Shown here piece after piece: positions 10,743 through 21,756 of a stretch of 52,756 bases of DNA; within the stretch, counting starts at the first letter, position 1, and every line of letters begins with the position of its first letter. A program made the translations under genes and the position numbers. The notes below the pieces were generated by a model, which did no database searches, was not told the origin of the DNA, and worked only from the letters and a program-made list of their open reading frames with translations. The stretch is from Atkinsonella hypoxylon (taxonomy: Eukaryota > Ascomycota > Sordariomycetes > Hypocreales > Clavicipitaceae), in contig JFHB01000211.1 of assembly GCA_000729835.1 (NCBI GenBank), positions 1-52,756 of the forward strand, given 5' to 3'.

Positions 10743-13700
10743 TTAGTTTACTTATAGGTAGATATTAACAGCTAAGTCTTCCTAGTAGTAGCCTATATAA
10801 TCCTAGGCTTAACCTAAGATTATATCTTTAGAAGCCTATAGTTAGCCTATAATAGAATTGTCCTTAACACTACTAGCTAGAGCCTATTAGTAGGTAAGGC
10901 TAAGAGCTTTATAATCTAAGTAGTAGAAGCTTAAAGCGTTAAGGACCTAATAAGACTAGTGTTAACAGCAGTTTATAGTACCTTAATAAAATAGAGCAAG
11001 AGCTAGGAGGTTGCTATATATTTTATTGCTATAAGCCTTTAGGAAATTACCTCTATATTATTATTATAAATATCCCTAAAAGGCCTTAATCTACTAACGC
11101 TGCTACCTAAATTAAAGAACTTTTATAATCTTTTTAAAGAAGAAAAAGCCTAAAGCTTTCTACTATATAGAGGGGGGCTAGATTACTATATTAGGCTAAG
11201 ATAGTAGCTAAATAGCTCTTTACTGTTACTACTGTAGGCTCTACTATATAATATACTATAGAACTATTTATTAAAAATTAAAAGATAGGTAATAAACTTA
11301 ATAGATAAAGAATAGATTTAAGCTAGCTTCTTTTTAGTAGTAATATCTATTCTTTTAGCTAAAAAGCTAAGTAAAGAATAGTAATTCTATATTAATTATT
11401 AAGCTCTTAATAAGATTATAGAATAGAACTATTACTTACTCCCCTTAATAAAGAAGATACTTAGGTTATTATTAGAGGTATATTAGTTTACTAAACTAAA
11501 TATATAGTTAGCCTTCTATAGAATCTAGATAGTAAATAGTAAAGAGCACCTTATAGCGTTCTACACCTAGTTTAGCCTCTTTAAATAGCTAGTTTGCCCC
11601 TTTAGATTAGTAAAGGCTCTAGCTATATTTTAACAATATATTAATAGTGCACTAGAAGAGACCCTTAGAGATTATATAACTACTTATCTAGATAACATCC
11701 TTATTTACACTAGAGGTTCTAGGAAAGACTATATATATAAGGTATAGAGAATCCTAGAAAAGTTATAGTTAGTAGAGCTATACTTAGATCTTAAGAAATA
11801 CTACTTTACTATAACTAAAGTTAAATACTTTAGCTTTATAGTTATAGTAAAAAGAGAGATATATTTAGATCTAAAGAAGATTGCAGCTATTTAGAAGTAG
11901 TAAGCTTCTACTAAGTTATAAGAGGTATAAAGCTTTCTTAGATTTATAAACTTCTACTATAACTTTATATTAGATTTCTTAGATATTATAGGGCCTCTAG
12001 TTAGCTTAATAAAGAAGGGAGTTCTATTCTAGTAAATAGAGAAATATAAGAGGTTATTTATAAGGCTTAAGGAGGCTTTTACCTTATATTTAGTTTTAGC
12101 CTAGTAGAACCCTAAGAAGAATATAGTAGTAAAGGCTAATTACTTAGAAGAGGCCCTTAGTAGCTGTTTATTCTAATATAATAAAGCTAGTGTACTGCAG
12201 CCTATAGTATACTATTTAGCTAGGTTATCTCTAGCTTAATATAACTATACTATTTACAATAAGAAGCTCTTAGCAATAATATCTTACCTTAAAGCCTAAG
12301 CAGTAAAGTTATAGGAAGTAGTATACCCCTTTATAATCCTTATAGACTATAAGAATCTAGAATACTTTACGTCTTTATAAGAGATCTCTAAGCACTAAGC
12401 TAGGTAGGTAGAGCTTCTCTCTCTCTTTAACTACTACCTACAATACTGCTTAGGGCTATAGGTAGAGCAATTAAATGTATTATTACAATAAGAGCAGAAT
12501 TAAGATAAAGTAACGCTATAGATAAACTAGGTCCTCTAGCCTCTCTCTATTAGCTGCCTTAGTGCTCTCTATAGAGATAAGGAGAAGAAGAAGGTTATAG
12601 AGAATATTAGAGTAAAAATAGCTAGTAAAGTAACGCTAAGAAGTTAACTAGCTGCAGCTTTATAGGTACTAGCTAAAATAATGCTATTTCTAGATAAACA
12701 CTTATAGAGCCTATAGAACTAAAGAGTGTAAGAAAACCTAGTATACTTAATAAGGTTAAATGCAGTCTAAAAGGGGGAGAGAAGGTTTCTATTAAAGGTA
12801 AAGATATAAGAATAAATTGTAGACTATACTCTTAATATATAAAGAGCGTTAGTTTACTAGAGCTATCTCTAGGTCCTTAAGTATAAGCTGTTAACTACTA
12901 TACTAATATATAGAATATATAAGTTGCTAATGTTAGGCTACCTAGGATAAAATACTATATTTTAAGCATTAATATATAACTATTACTAGAATAGGCTATC
13001 TTAAGATATTGCTTAGTACATTTAAAACTGCTACTATTATAGCAGCTAAAAGAGTAGAAAGTTATAGTAAAGCCTTTTACAACCTATTCTAGCGCTAAAT
13101 AGATATTAGTTATAGATCTCTATAGATTTTATAATAGATTTACTAGCGCTAAACTAGGCTATACTCTCTTACTTAATAGTTATTACTAATTAACTTTTAA
13201 AGTATATATAGTTAAAGGCAATAACCTCTATAGAGGTAAAGGAATATACTTAATAGTTTAAGTATTATTAGTAGTAGTTTTATAGGTTCCTAAAATAAAT
13301 TATCTTTAACTATAGTTTAGATTAGTTAAGCACCTTTTAGACTACTCTTTATTATATTATTAGAATTAAACAATTGCTATCTATATTCTATTACCTATAG
13401 ATAAATAGTAGAATAGAGAGAGTTAATTAAGAAGTATAAGTAATTCTATAGGTTACAGTTGCCTTTTTACAGTTTAACTAGCTTAAATATCTCTCTATAT
13501 ATTAGCTAGCTATTAATAATAGAAATTCCTTAGTAACTAGTATAAGTTTAAACTAGGCAATATATAGGTATAATATAGACCTTATCTAAAAGCTTATAGA
13601 TAAAGAGAAGTCTTAAGTTTTATAAAAGGGGTAAGCTTTAGCGTTCCTTAAATAGCTATAGAAAAGTATAAATATTACTTAAGCTATAATTAACTTTACC

Positions 13701-14267
13701 TAGTAGAGGCAGTAAGAGCAGTTAAATAGAAGCTATAGGCTAGTAGAATAGTATAAGGTAGAGAACTTAGTTTAGCTAATGCTCTATTATATTAAAATAA
13801 ACTACTTAAGTTAGAAGCTTAATTAAGTTATAGTAAAGTATATAGTTATAGGTATATTAATACCTTTAACTATAAAGTTAGATGTTTTACTAGGAATTTA
13901 CTTAGTTTTCTATATTAATCTTATTAAGTAAGTAGTAATAAACCCCTTACCTTCTTAGTAATTAGTAGACTTAAGGCCTAGTTTTAAGCTAACTACAATA
14001 AATATTAACCTATCCCTTAAGGAGTATAAAGTAAAGGAAATTCTAGCTGCTAAAAACGCTTTAGGCTAAGAGAGACACTATTAAGTACTTATTAAGTAGG
14101 TAGAGTTTATTTAACCTATATAGAAACTACTAAAGAACTTCCTTAATATAAAGGCGCTAAATTAATTTAAGTTATAGTAGAAAAACGCTTAATTTAATAA
14201 TAGGCTTAGTAGAGGTATAGTAAAATTTTATATAGACTTTAATAATAACTTAGTAATTTCTAACTAA
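10743..14267 (+). pseudogene. G2a pol: protease, RT, RNase H, integrase, chromodomain (RIP-degraded)
   Basis: One frame (positions divisible by 3) runs the whole way. A degenerate protease site VDINS lies at 10758. RT begins near 11370 (INYQALNKIIE) and contains FTKLNIQLAFYRIQI near 11490. The catalytic box is TTYLDNILIY at 11682, that is YLDD with Asp turned to Asn. RNase H follows (YNYTIYNKKLLAIISYLKA near 12240; EYFTSLQEIS). The integrase zinc region (YIQNCYYC near 13010) and the core follow. The C-terminus reads EYKVKEILAAKNALG at 14022 and YQVLIK..EFIQPI, a chromodomain pattern, so this is a chromovirus. Known role: copying and integrating the element, with the chromodomain guiding it to heterochromatin. 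Some fifty or more TAA/TAG stops make it inactive. Confidence 0.9.
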
Positions 14268-14317
14268 AAATAAAGGAAAATAAACTCTTCTTTATAGAGG
14301 CCTATATAATTATTATA

Positions 14318-14340
14318 AAAAAAAAAAAAAAAAAAAAAAC
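14318..14340 (+). repeat. Poly(A) tract just after G2a pol
   Basis: About 20 consecutive A follow the end of pol. G2b has a shorter, interrupted version near 21386-21405. It lies between the converging ends of pol and the antisense frame. It may be simple slippage, but could mark an old template-switch or retro-insertion of the downstream module. Confidence 0.7.
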
Positions 14341-14377
14341 AAAAGAAATTTCTTAGTAAGTAGTAAAGAAGCAGTAG

Positions 14378-15900
14378 TGCTTATAGCGTAAAGGTATAAC
14401 TACCTAGAAGGTGCCTTATTACTCTTTAAGCAGTTATAGAATAGAAGCTAAAGGAGCTATATAGTGCTTTAGGAGTAGCGTAAAAGCTAGAGCTAGAATA
14501 GCAGCGCTAGCAAAAGGTATTAAGGCTAGAGTAGGTAAGAATATAACTAGTGCTTTAGATTAAGGCCTTACTCTAGTAGGTATAAGTAAGAATATAATGT
14601 CTTAAATAGCTTAGTGCTTTAGGTGTAAAGGTATAGTTCTTAGAGAGAGAAAAATAGAGAAAAAGGAAGTAAAGGGAGTAGTAAGCTAGATTAAGGTTAT
14701 ACACTCTAGGAATATAGATAGCAATTAGTGCTGTAAGTAGTTTAAGCTTTTAAGCTCTACCTAAAGGTAGGTATATTTTTAGTGTATTGCCTTAAGGTTA
14801 TTCTATAAGAGTAAAGGGATAATATATAGCAGTAAAGAAGCCTTATATAGTAGTAAAGGGGCAGTAGTAGTAGAGGTTAGTAGTATATAATAAGGTATAG
14901 GTATAAGCAGTAGTAATAAAGAGAGTATAGTAATAGCAGCAGTAGTAGTAAGTGTAAAGAGAGATAAGAAGTTGTTATTAATATCTATAGAGATATACTT
15001 ATACTTATTAGGGTTAAACTTATTGTTCTTTAGAACAATAGAGGCTATAGTGCTTTTATAGTTAATAGAGAGAGAGAAAGTAGGTATAGAAGAATAGCTA
15101 GTTTAAGTTATATAGTAAGAAGAAAAAGAGAGCGCAACCTTCTTCTCTATATAATTAGTAGTAAGTACATCCTTAAGAATAGAGTTATAGTAATTATATA
15201 TATTTAAAAATTTATATATAAGGATTATACAGCAGAAGGGCTAGCTAGTATAAAAGAGAATTAAAGTAAACTTAACTGTAAGACCTTAGTTAGTAAGTTT
15301 CTATATCTAGGTAAAGTAATACTGTAGATAAGGATACCTAGTAAAGAGACTAGAATTCTAAATGCAACCTTAATGCCTCTATATATATAGTTAGTATTCT
15401 CTCCCTTAGCTAGAACAACAGTTATATAAGCTCTTCTTATAAAGGTTGTTGTAGTATAGTATATAGATATCCTTAAGAATATTACTGTTAAATAACTCTA
15501 AGTTATTTAAGTCCCTTTATATAAGAAAACTGTAGATATAGCAGCAGTAAGGGACTAATAGCACTATAGAAGTAGAAGCAGCAGGAGCGCTAGCGCTAGC
15601 AATATAACTACTAAAGTTCTAGATATACTTTTAGTTAGTAAGAGAATAAGCTATATATAAGTAAAGGGGCAGTGTACTCTAGGCTAATAAAACAACATTT
15701 TGCGATTTTAATTAGTAAGTTACTAGCAGTTAGATAAATTCTATTTAGATATATTAAAAAGAGGTTCTTTTACATTAAAAGGAGCAGCAGCAGCTATATA
15801 GTAAAGTAAGGGATTTTAGGAAACTATAATAGAATTATTTAGTTATAATATAGAGGTAAAATAAGATATAAAGAAGGAAGAAAAAGATAAAGGAAGGAAG
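14378..15900 (-). pseudogene. Antisense reading frame of Gypsy-2 between pol and 3' LTR (copy G2a), product unknown
   Basis: On the minus strand one frame (codons starting at positions divisible by 3, such as 15600) can be read for about 500 codons with only TAA/TAG breaks. The middle region contains SNILKDIYILYYNNLYKKSL, TLILFYTS, LIYKFLNIYNYYNSILKDVL and STIASIVLKNNKFNPNKYKY. The last third (toward 14400) is rich in Leu codons that look like mutated Pro codons. Copy G2b keeps the corresponding residues despite non-RIP base differences with no net length change, which argues for selection on this protein before RIP. The product matches no family I recognise. Antisense ORFs at this position are known in some plant Ty3 elements. 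The start codon is not identified. A 2-bp length difference from G2b near 14732 shifts the C-terminus. Confidence 0.5.
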
Positions 15901-15939
15901 AGAGAAATTATTTATTTTTATATTAGAAACAGCTAAGAG

Positions 15940-16059
15940 CTAGCTGCTAGTTTATTATATACTAAAGGGATAACAACAATAACAACTATTTACGCTCTAC
16001 TAGCTGTTAATTTATTGTACGCTAAAAGAATAACACTAATAATAACTGTTTACGCTTTA
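15940..16059 (+). repeat. Two-unit 60-bp tandem repeat in Gypsy-2
   Basis: Units 15940-15999 and 16000-16059 both begin CTAGCTG and end TTTACGCT(C/T)TA. The same two-unit structure is present in G2b at 48375-48494, so the duplication predates the split of the two copies. Confidence 0.85.
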
Positions 16060-16680
16060 CACCTCTAACAACACCCCTTATATATAGATAGGTTATATAT
16101 ATCTAACAACTGTTTACAACAGTAATAAGGATAAGAGAAAGAGAGTGCCTTTTAGTTAATAAAAAGGATTGTTATATAATAATTGCTTTAAATATAAAAA
16201 GACCTAGAGATATAGGCAGTTTACGCACTAGTAACACTAGCATTACAGCTAGCGCCTATATAACAAGCAGATAATTAATAGCTATATATAGAGAATTATA
16301 AGGTAGAGAGAGGCAGAGGTTAATAGACTCTAGAAGGGTATAATTAAGGGAGGGGGCGTAATTAACCTATTATAGCGTAGCTAATAGGTTAGTTAGTAGG
16401 GTAGTTAACAGCTGTTGCTAAGGTGCTATAGGCAATTAGAGGGAAGAGAGGTAGAGCAAACGTTTGTTTATATATTAGCTCTATAACGCTGCACTAACAA
16501 TAAACAGTGCATTAATGCAGTAATAGAACAGCTAGAGTAAAGCGCCTAGGGGCAGACGTTATACCTCTATTTTTTTATAAGTAAACAACAGAGAAATATA
16601 AAGAGAGAATAGATAGAGAGTTAGCTGCTATCTACAGTACCTACTATAGATAATAAAAGGGATTATTATAGAGCCTAGGA

Positions 16681-16692
16681 GAAGAAGGAGAG
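16681..16692 (+). promoter_or_regulatory. Polypurine tract of G2a
   Basis: GAAGAAGGAGAG lies two bases upstream of the 3' LTR, where plus-strand DNA synthesis would be primed. Position and purine content are the only evidence. Confidence 0.7.
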
Positions 16693-16694
16693 TA

Positions 16695-17017
16695 TATTAT
16701 AGACTTAAGCCTTAGGCTTAGGTCTTTTAGTAGAGAGAGAACAGTAGAAGAGAGATAGAGATCTATATAGGTAAAGGGATAGAAGCAAGCTATATTTATC
16801 TAGAGGTTAGCTAAACTTTACTAGGCCCTAGAGAGAGAACCTTAGCTATAGAGTATATGCTAAAAGGGGCTCCTAAGGGGATAGACCTACCCCTAAATAT
16901 ATAGTATAGGGGCATAGGGAGGCTTCTGGTTCCTTCTCTCTTCCTCCTTTCCTCCCTATAATTATAGTTCTCATTATAGACGCTAGTTAGCAGCAGCCAC
17001 TAGGTCAGTCCATTACA
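16695..17017 (+). repeat. G2a 3' LTR (323 bp)
   Basis: Starts TATTATAGAC (mutated TGTTATAGAC) and ends GTCCATTACA. It has the same length as the 5' LTR. Its right part (about 16925-17017) is GC-richer than the matching part of the 5' LTR, and its left part is more mutated. Confidence 0.94.
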
Positions 17018-17022
17018 GTAAT
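17018..17022. repeat. Right TSD of G2a (GTAAT)
   Basis: Direct copy of 8928-8932, followed by resumed G1a sequence matching G1b read backwards from 23034. Confidence 0.93.
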
Positions 17023-18299
17023 CTTCTATATAGAATCTATTTATTCCTTAGGGGTTTAGAACTATATATTACCTTAGTTATTTTATTTCTAATGTAGATC
17101 TAGCTTTTTATTTACTAGATTTAGCTAAAGATTATTATTTCTAATATAGTATAGTGCCTATTAATTTATATACTAATATTTAAAGTTACTAAATACTTAA
17201 TTCTAGTCTTTTTTAGTATTTTAGCTCTTCTTAGCCTTACTATTGTAGTATTACTTTAATAGATTCTTTAGAAATTATAGTAGCTTTTATTCTTTTAGAA
17301 AAGTACTAAAGTATCTAGAGTATCTCTATATTATATAGTTTCCTTTACCTAGAGGTTGCTTTTAATCTTACTTTTAGTTTTAGTTATCTTTTAGGGGTAA
17401 GTAAGGATTAAAAGCCCTTTACCTATAATCCTTAAGCTAAAAGCCTTATTAAGTATAGTATTATTTATTATATTTATCTTAAGGCTTAAGTATAATCTCT
17501 ATTTTCTAGGCTAAGTATTATTGCTTTACTTAAAGAGCAGCAATTTTATTGTTTAATTCTCTCTATAATTTACTAATTTATTAATTAATTCTCTTTTAAT
17601 TCTACTAATTTACTTACTAATTTCTATAGAAAAACCTATAAGCTATTTTAGTAAAAGGTTCTCTTTTTTAAGTAGCTTTACTGCTTCCTTTACTTTATAC
17701 TTTAGCCTAAAGGTATAAAACCTTTAGTAAGCCTATAAAAGTAGTAAGATTTTAGCTAATTTTTTAATTAGTAAGTTCTTTTTAGTAGTTTAAGGTATAT
17801 TTAATAGATCTAGGTCTTTAGTAAGTAGTATAAATCTAGATCTTTATACTTACTTTCCTTTAATATTCTAGGTAGAACTAGCACTAGCTTTATAAATAGT
17901 GTCTTCTAAGCTGTTAAATCTAAATAATTTAGCCTTAGCTTTTCCTTCTAGTATTACTATTAGTAAATCTATAAGGAGTTTAGTAAATTTAGCCTTATTA
18001 ATAATTCTATTAACTTACCTTTACACTTACTATACTATAGAAGCATTAATAGTATTCTAGTAAGAAGGTAGTTCTACTAGCTTAAATTAGTTATATAATT
18101 TAAGCTATTTATTAACGAATTTATAGTAAGTAAGATAAAGTAGTAGGCTTCTTTTTTCCTAAGGTATAAGATCCCTTTTTTAAATCTAGAAATCTAGATT
18201 TTAGCAGTAAAATTTATAGAATTAATATATAGTTTTATATTCTTTATTAGTAAAAGGAATATAATTCTTTCTACTAAGCTTCTTCTAAAGTTGCTCTAT
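17018..18299 (-). pseudogene. G1a gag N-terminal segment
   Basis: Minus-strand homologue of G1b 21757-23039, with one base fewer overall. The start corresponds to ATA at 18299-18297, a mutated ATG in the same position as in G1b and G1c (314 bp inside the LTR edge). It carries the N-terminal half of the unusually long Gypsy-1 Gag, including the predicted coiled coil. Interrupted at its C-terminal side by G2a. Confidence 0.8.
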
Positions 18300-18370
18300 C
18301 TTAAATATTATAATTTTAGCTTTTTAAGCTTAAGAAGAGTTAGCAATAATTAGAAGTAATTACTACTACT

Positions 18371-18613
18371 TATTATAGTAGAATCTAATATAGGTTTGTT
18401 AAAAGTAATAATAGGTTACTAGATTTAATAGGTTATATAATAATTCGTAAGAGAAGTTATAAGAGCTTCTGTAAGGAGTATTTAGTAATAGTGTTCTAGT
18501 AAATAATAGTTAATTGTTCAATCTAACTACTTAAGCGTTGCTTCTAACTACTTATATATAATTGCGGTCACGTGCACTAGTGACCTGCGGGTCTGCAGGA
18601 TTATCCCGTAACA
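18371..18613 (-). repeat. G1a 5' LTR (243 bp, minus strand)
   Basis: Same length as the LTRs of G1b and G1c. The outer end keeps GGTCACGTGCACTAGTGACC and GGGTCTGCAGG, which are partly lost in the other copies. The inner end (18371 onward) is fully mutated. It points transcription leftward. Confidence 0.93.
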
Positions 18614-21442
18614 AGCACCTTACAGTATTTTACACCTAGTTTAGCCTCTTTAAATAGCTAGTTTACCCCTTTAGGTTAATAAAGGCTTTAGCTATATTCT
18701 AATAATATATTAATAGTGCACTAAGAGAGGCCCTTAGAGATTATATAACTGCTTATTTAGATAATATCCTTATTTATATAGAGGGTTTTAGGAAAAACTA
18801 TATATATAAGGTATAGAGAATTCTAGAAAAGTTATAGTTAATAAAGCTACACTTAGATCTTAAGAAATACTGCTTTACTATAACTAAAGTTAAATACCTT
18901 AGCTTTATAGTAGTAGTAAGAAGGGAGATATACCTAAATCTAGAGAAAATTATAGCTATTTAAAAGTAATAAGCTCCTACTAGATTATAAGAGGTATAAA
19001 GCTTCCTTAGATTTATAAACTTCTACTATAACTTTATATTAAATTTCTTAAATATTATAAAGCCTTTAGTTAACTTAATAAAGAAAAGAGTTCTATTCTA
19101 GTAGATAGAGAAATATAAAAGGTTATTTATAAGGCTTAAGAAGGCCTTTACTTTATACTTAATCTTAGCTTAGTAAAACCTTAAGAAAAATATAGTAGTA
19201 AAGGCTAATTACTTAGAAAAGGCCCTTAGTAGCTATTTATTCTAATATAATAAAGCTAGTGTACTGCAGCCTATAGTATACTATTTAGCTAGGTTATCTC
19301 TAGCTTAATATAACTATACTATTTATAATAAGAAGCTCTTAGCAATAATATCTTACCTTAAAGCTTAAGTAGTAAAGCTATAAAGAGTAGTGCACCTCTT
19401 TATAATTCTTATTAACTATAAGAATCTAGAATACTTTATATCTTTATAAGAGATCTTTAAGCGTTAAGCTAAGTAGATAGAACTTCTCTCTCTCTTTAAC
19501 TACTACCTATAATACTACCTTAGGCTATAGGTAGAGTAACTAGATATATTGTTATAATAAGAGCAGAATTAAGATAGAGCAACACTATAGATAGGCTAGG
19601 TTCCTTAGCCTCTCTCTATTAGCTGCTTTAGCGCTCTCTATAGAGATAAAGAGAAGGAAGAGGTTATAAAGAATATTATAGTAAAAATAGCTAATAAAGT
19701 AATACTAAAAGGTTAACTAGCTGTAGCTTTATAGGTGCTAGTTAGAATAACGCTATTTCTAAATAAATACTTATAGAGCCTATAGAACTAAAGAGTATAA
19801 AAAGACTTAGTATACTTAATAAGGTTAAATATAGTCTAAAAGGGAGAAAGAAGGTTTCTATTAAAAGTAAAGATATAAAAATAGATTATAAACTATACCC
19901 TTAATATATAAAAGGCGCTAGTTTACTAGAGCTGCCTTTAGGTCCTTAAGTATAAGCTATTAACTACTATACTAATATATAGAATATATAAGTTACTAAT
20001 ATTAAGCTACCTAGAATAAAATACTATATTTTAGGCATTAATATATAACTACTACTAGAATAAGCTGTTTTAAGATATTACTTAGTACATTTAAAACTAC
20101 TACTATTACAGTAGCTAGAAGAGTAAGAGGTTATAGTAAGGCCTATTGCAACCTATTCTAGCGCTAAATAGATATTAGTTATAGATCTCTATAGATTTTA
20201 TAATAAATTTACTAGCGCTAAACTAGGCTGCACTCTTTTACTTAATAGTTATTACTAATTAGCTTTTAAAATATATATAGTTAAAGGCAATAACCTCTAT
20301 AGAGGTAAAGGAATATACTTAGTAGTTTAAGTACTATTAGTAGTAGTTTTATAGGTTCCTAAAGTAAATTATTTTAAACTATAGTTTAAATTAGTTAAGT
20401 ACCTTTTAAACTACTCTCTATTGCCTTATTAAAATTAAATAATTACTATTTATATTCTATTACCTATAGATAAACAGTAGAATAGAGAGAGTTAATTAAA
20501 AAGTATAAGTAATTCTATAGATTATAGTTACCTTTTTATAGTTTAACTAGCTTAAATATCTCTTTATATACTAGCTAGCTATTAACAATAGAAATTCCTT
20601 AGTAATAAGTATAAGTTTAAACTAAGCAATATATAGGTATAATATAGACTTTATTTAAAAGCTAATAGATAAAGGAAAGTCCTAAGTTTTATATAAGAGA
20701 TAGGCTTTAGTATTTCTTAAATAGCTATAAAAGGGTATAAATATTGCTTAAGCTACAATTAACTTTACCTAGTAAAGGCAGTAAGAGTAGTTAAATAGAA
20801 GCTATAAGCTAGTAAAATAGTATAAGGTAAAGAACTTAGTTTAGTTAATACTTTATTATATTAAAATAAACTACTTAAGTTAGAAGCTTAATTAAGTTAT
20901 AGTAAAGTATATAGTTATAGATATACTAATATCTTTAACTATAAAGTTAGATATTTTACTAGAAATTTACCTAATCTTCTATATTAACCTTATTAAGTAA
21001 GCAGCAATAAACCTTTTACCTTTTTAGTAATTAGTAAACTTAAGGCTTAGTTTTAAGCTAACTGCAATAAATATTAACCTATCCCTTAAGAAATATAGAG
21101 TAAAGGAAATTCTAGCTGCTAAAAACGTCTTAAGCTAAAAGAGATACTATTAAGTGCTTATTAAGTAAGTAGAATTTATTTAGTCTATATAGAAACTACT
21201 AAAAAACTTTCTTAATATAAAGGTACTAGATTAATTTAAGTTATAGTAAAAAGACACTTAATTTAATAATAAACTTAGTAAAGGTATAGTAAAATTTTAT
21301 ATAGACTTTAATAATAACTTAGTTATCTTTAACTAAAAACAAAAGAAAATAAACCCTTCTTTATAGAGGTTTATATAACTACTATAAAAAAAAAAGTAAA
21401 TAAATAAAAGAAATTTCTTAGTAAGTAGTAAGGGAGCAGTAG
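18614..21442 (+). pseudogene. Outer Gypsy-2 copy G2b, pol C-terminal part (RT to chromodomain)
   Basis: Collinear with G2a 11545-14377. It begins inside the RT (KQLVYPFRLIKALAIF-type segment near 18655) and includes the catalytic box (YLDNILIY near 18755), RNase H (YNYTIYNKKLLAIISYLKA near 19310), the integrase and the chromodomain tail near 21090-21230. The N-terminal part must lie beyond G1a, left of the window. The segment ends at the target site of G1b. It is RIP-saturated, somewhat more than G2a, and carries no long open frame. It is the spacer between two head-to-head Gypsy-1 copies. Confidence 0.9.
21438..21442. repeat. Left TSD of G1b (AGTAG)
   Basis: AGTAG precedes the LTR at 21443 and recurs at 46810-46814. 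The unoccupied sequence in G2a (14373-14377) has a single AGTAG, so the two outer ends belong to one insertion. Confidence 0.92.
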
Positions 21443-21685
21443 TGTTACAGGATAATCCTACAGACCTGCAGGTCACTAGTGCACGTAACCGCAATTATAT
21501 ATAAGTAGTTAGAAGCAACACTTAGGTAGTTAGATTAAACAATTAACTATTATTCACTAGAACACTATTACTAAATACTCTTTACAGAAGCTCTTATAAC
21601 TCCTCTTACAATTTATTATATAACCTATTAAATTTAACAATCTATTATTACTTCTAATAAACCTACATTAGATTCTACTATAATA
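21443..21685 (+). repeat. G1b 5' LTR (243 bp)
   Basis: Starts TGTTACAGGATAATCC. The first 50 bp contain nested inverted repeats (CCTACAGACCTGCAGG and GGTCAC..GTAACC). It ends TATAATA, the mutated form of CGTAACA seen in the 3' LTR. Confidence 0.94.
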
Positions 21686-21756
21686 AGTAGTAGCAATTGC
21701 TTTTAATTGTTGCTAACTCTCCTTAAGCTTAAAAAGCTAAAATTGCAATATTTAAG

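Larger units (their letters stand above)
15901..16694 (+). other. G2a region between antisense frame and 3' LTR
   Basis: No convincing gene is seen. It holds a 60-bp tandem duplication (15940-16059), short AT runs around 16080-16100, and a purine-rich tract (GAAGAAGGAGAG, 16681-16692) just before the 3' LTR. If the antisense frame is a gene, its promoter would lie here. Confidence 0.6.
8933..17017 (+). mobile_element. Gypsy-2 copy G2a, complete chromovirus LTR retrotransposon inserted in G1a
   Basis: An 8,085-bp element bounded by two 323-bp LTRs and a perfect 5-bp TSD. Order: LTR, gag, protease, RT, RNase H, integrase, chromodomain, an A-rich tract, an antisense reading frame, a 60-bp tandem duplication, a purine tract, LTR. 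The LTRs differ from each other only by C/T and G/A changes. It has homology over long stretches to G2b (18614-21442 and 46815-48691), but with more than RIP-type differences downstream of pol, so the two copies are distinct sublineages. Confidence 0.95.
1..18613 (-). mobile_element. Gypsy-1 copy G1a (minus strand, 3' end off the left edge), split by a LINE and by Gypsy-2 copy G2a
   Basis: Three minus-strand segments (1-1594, 8309-8932, 17018-18613) join into one element collinear with G1b: position 1594 matches 23645, 8932 matches 23035, and 18613 matches the LTR start at 21443. The three segments differ from G1b by transitions and by only one base of net length. The right border is the outer end of a 243-bp LTR (TGTTAC..GTAACA). 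The left end (RT, integrase, 3' LTR) lies outside the window. The flanking AGCAC at 18614-18618 is the expected half of a 5-bp target duplication. The element sits inside G2b. Confidence 0.93.

Noticed and set aside
9295..14267. Reassigned genetic code with TAA/TAG read as Gln or Trp
   Set aside because: The same C-to-T and G-to-A changes also turn ATG to ATA, catalytic Asp to Asn and Gly to Arg, and they hit non-coding LTRs; this is mutation, not recoding.
14378..15900. Lack of TGA stops taken as proof of coding
   Set aside because: RIP on the other strand converts TGA to TAA, so TGA is rare in every frame here.
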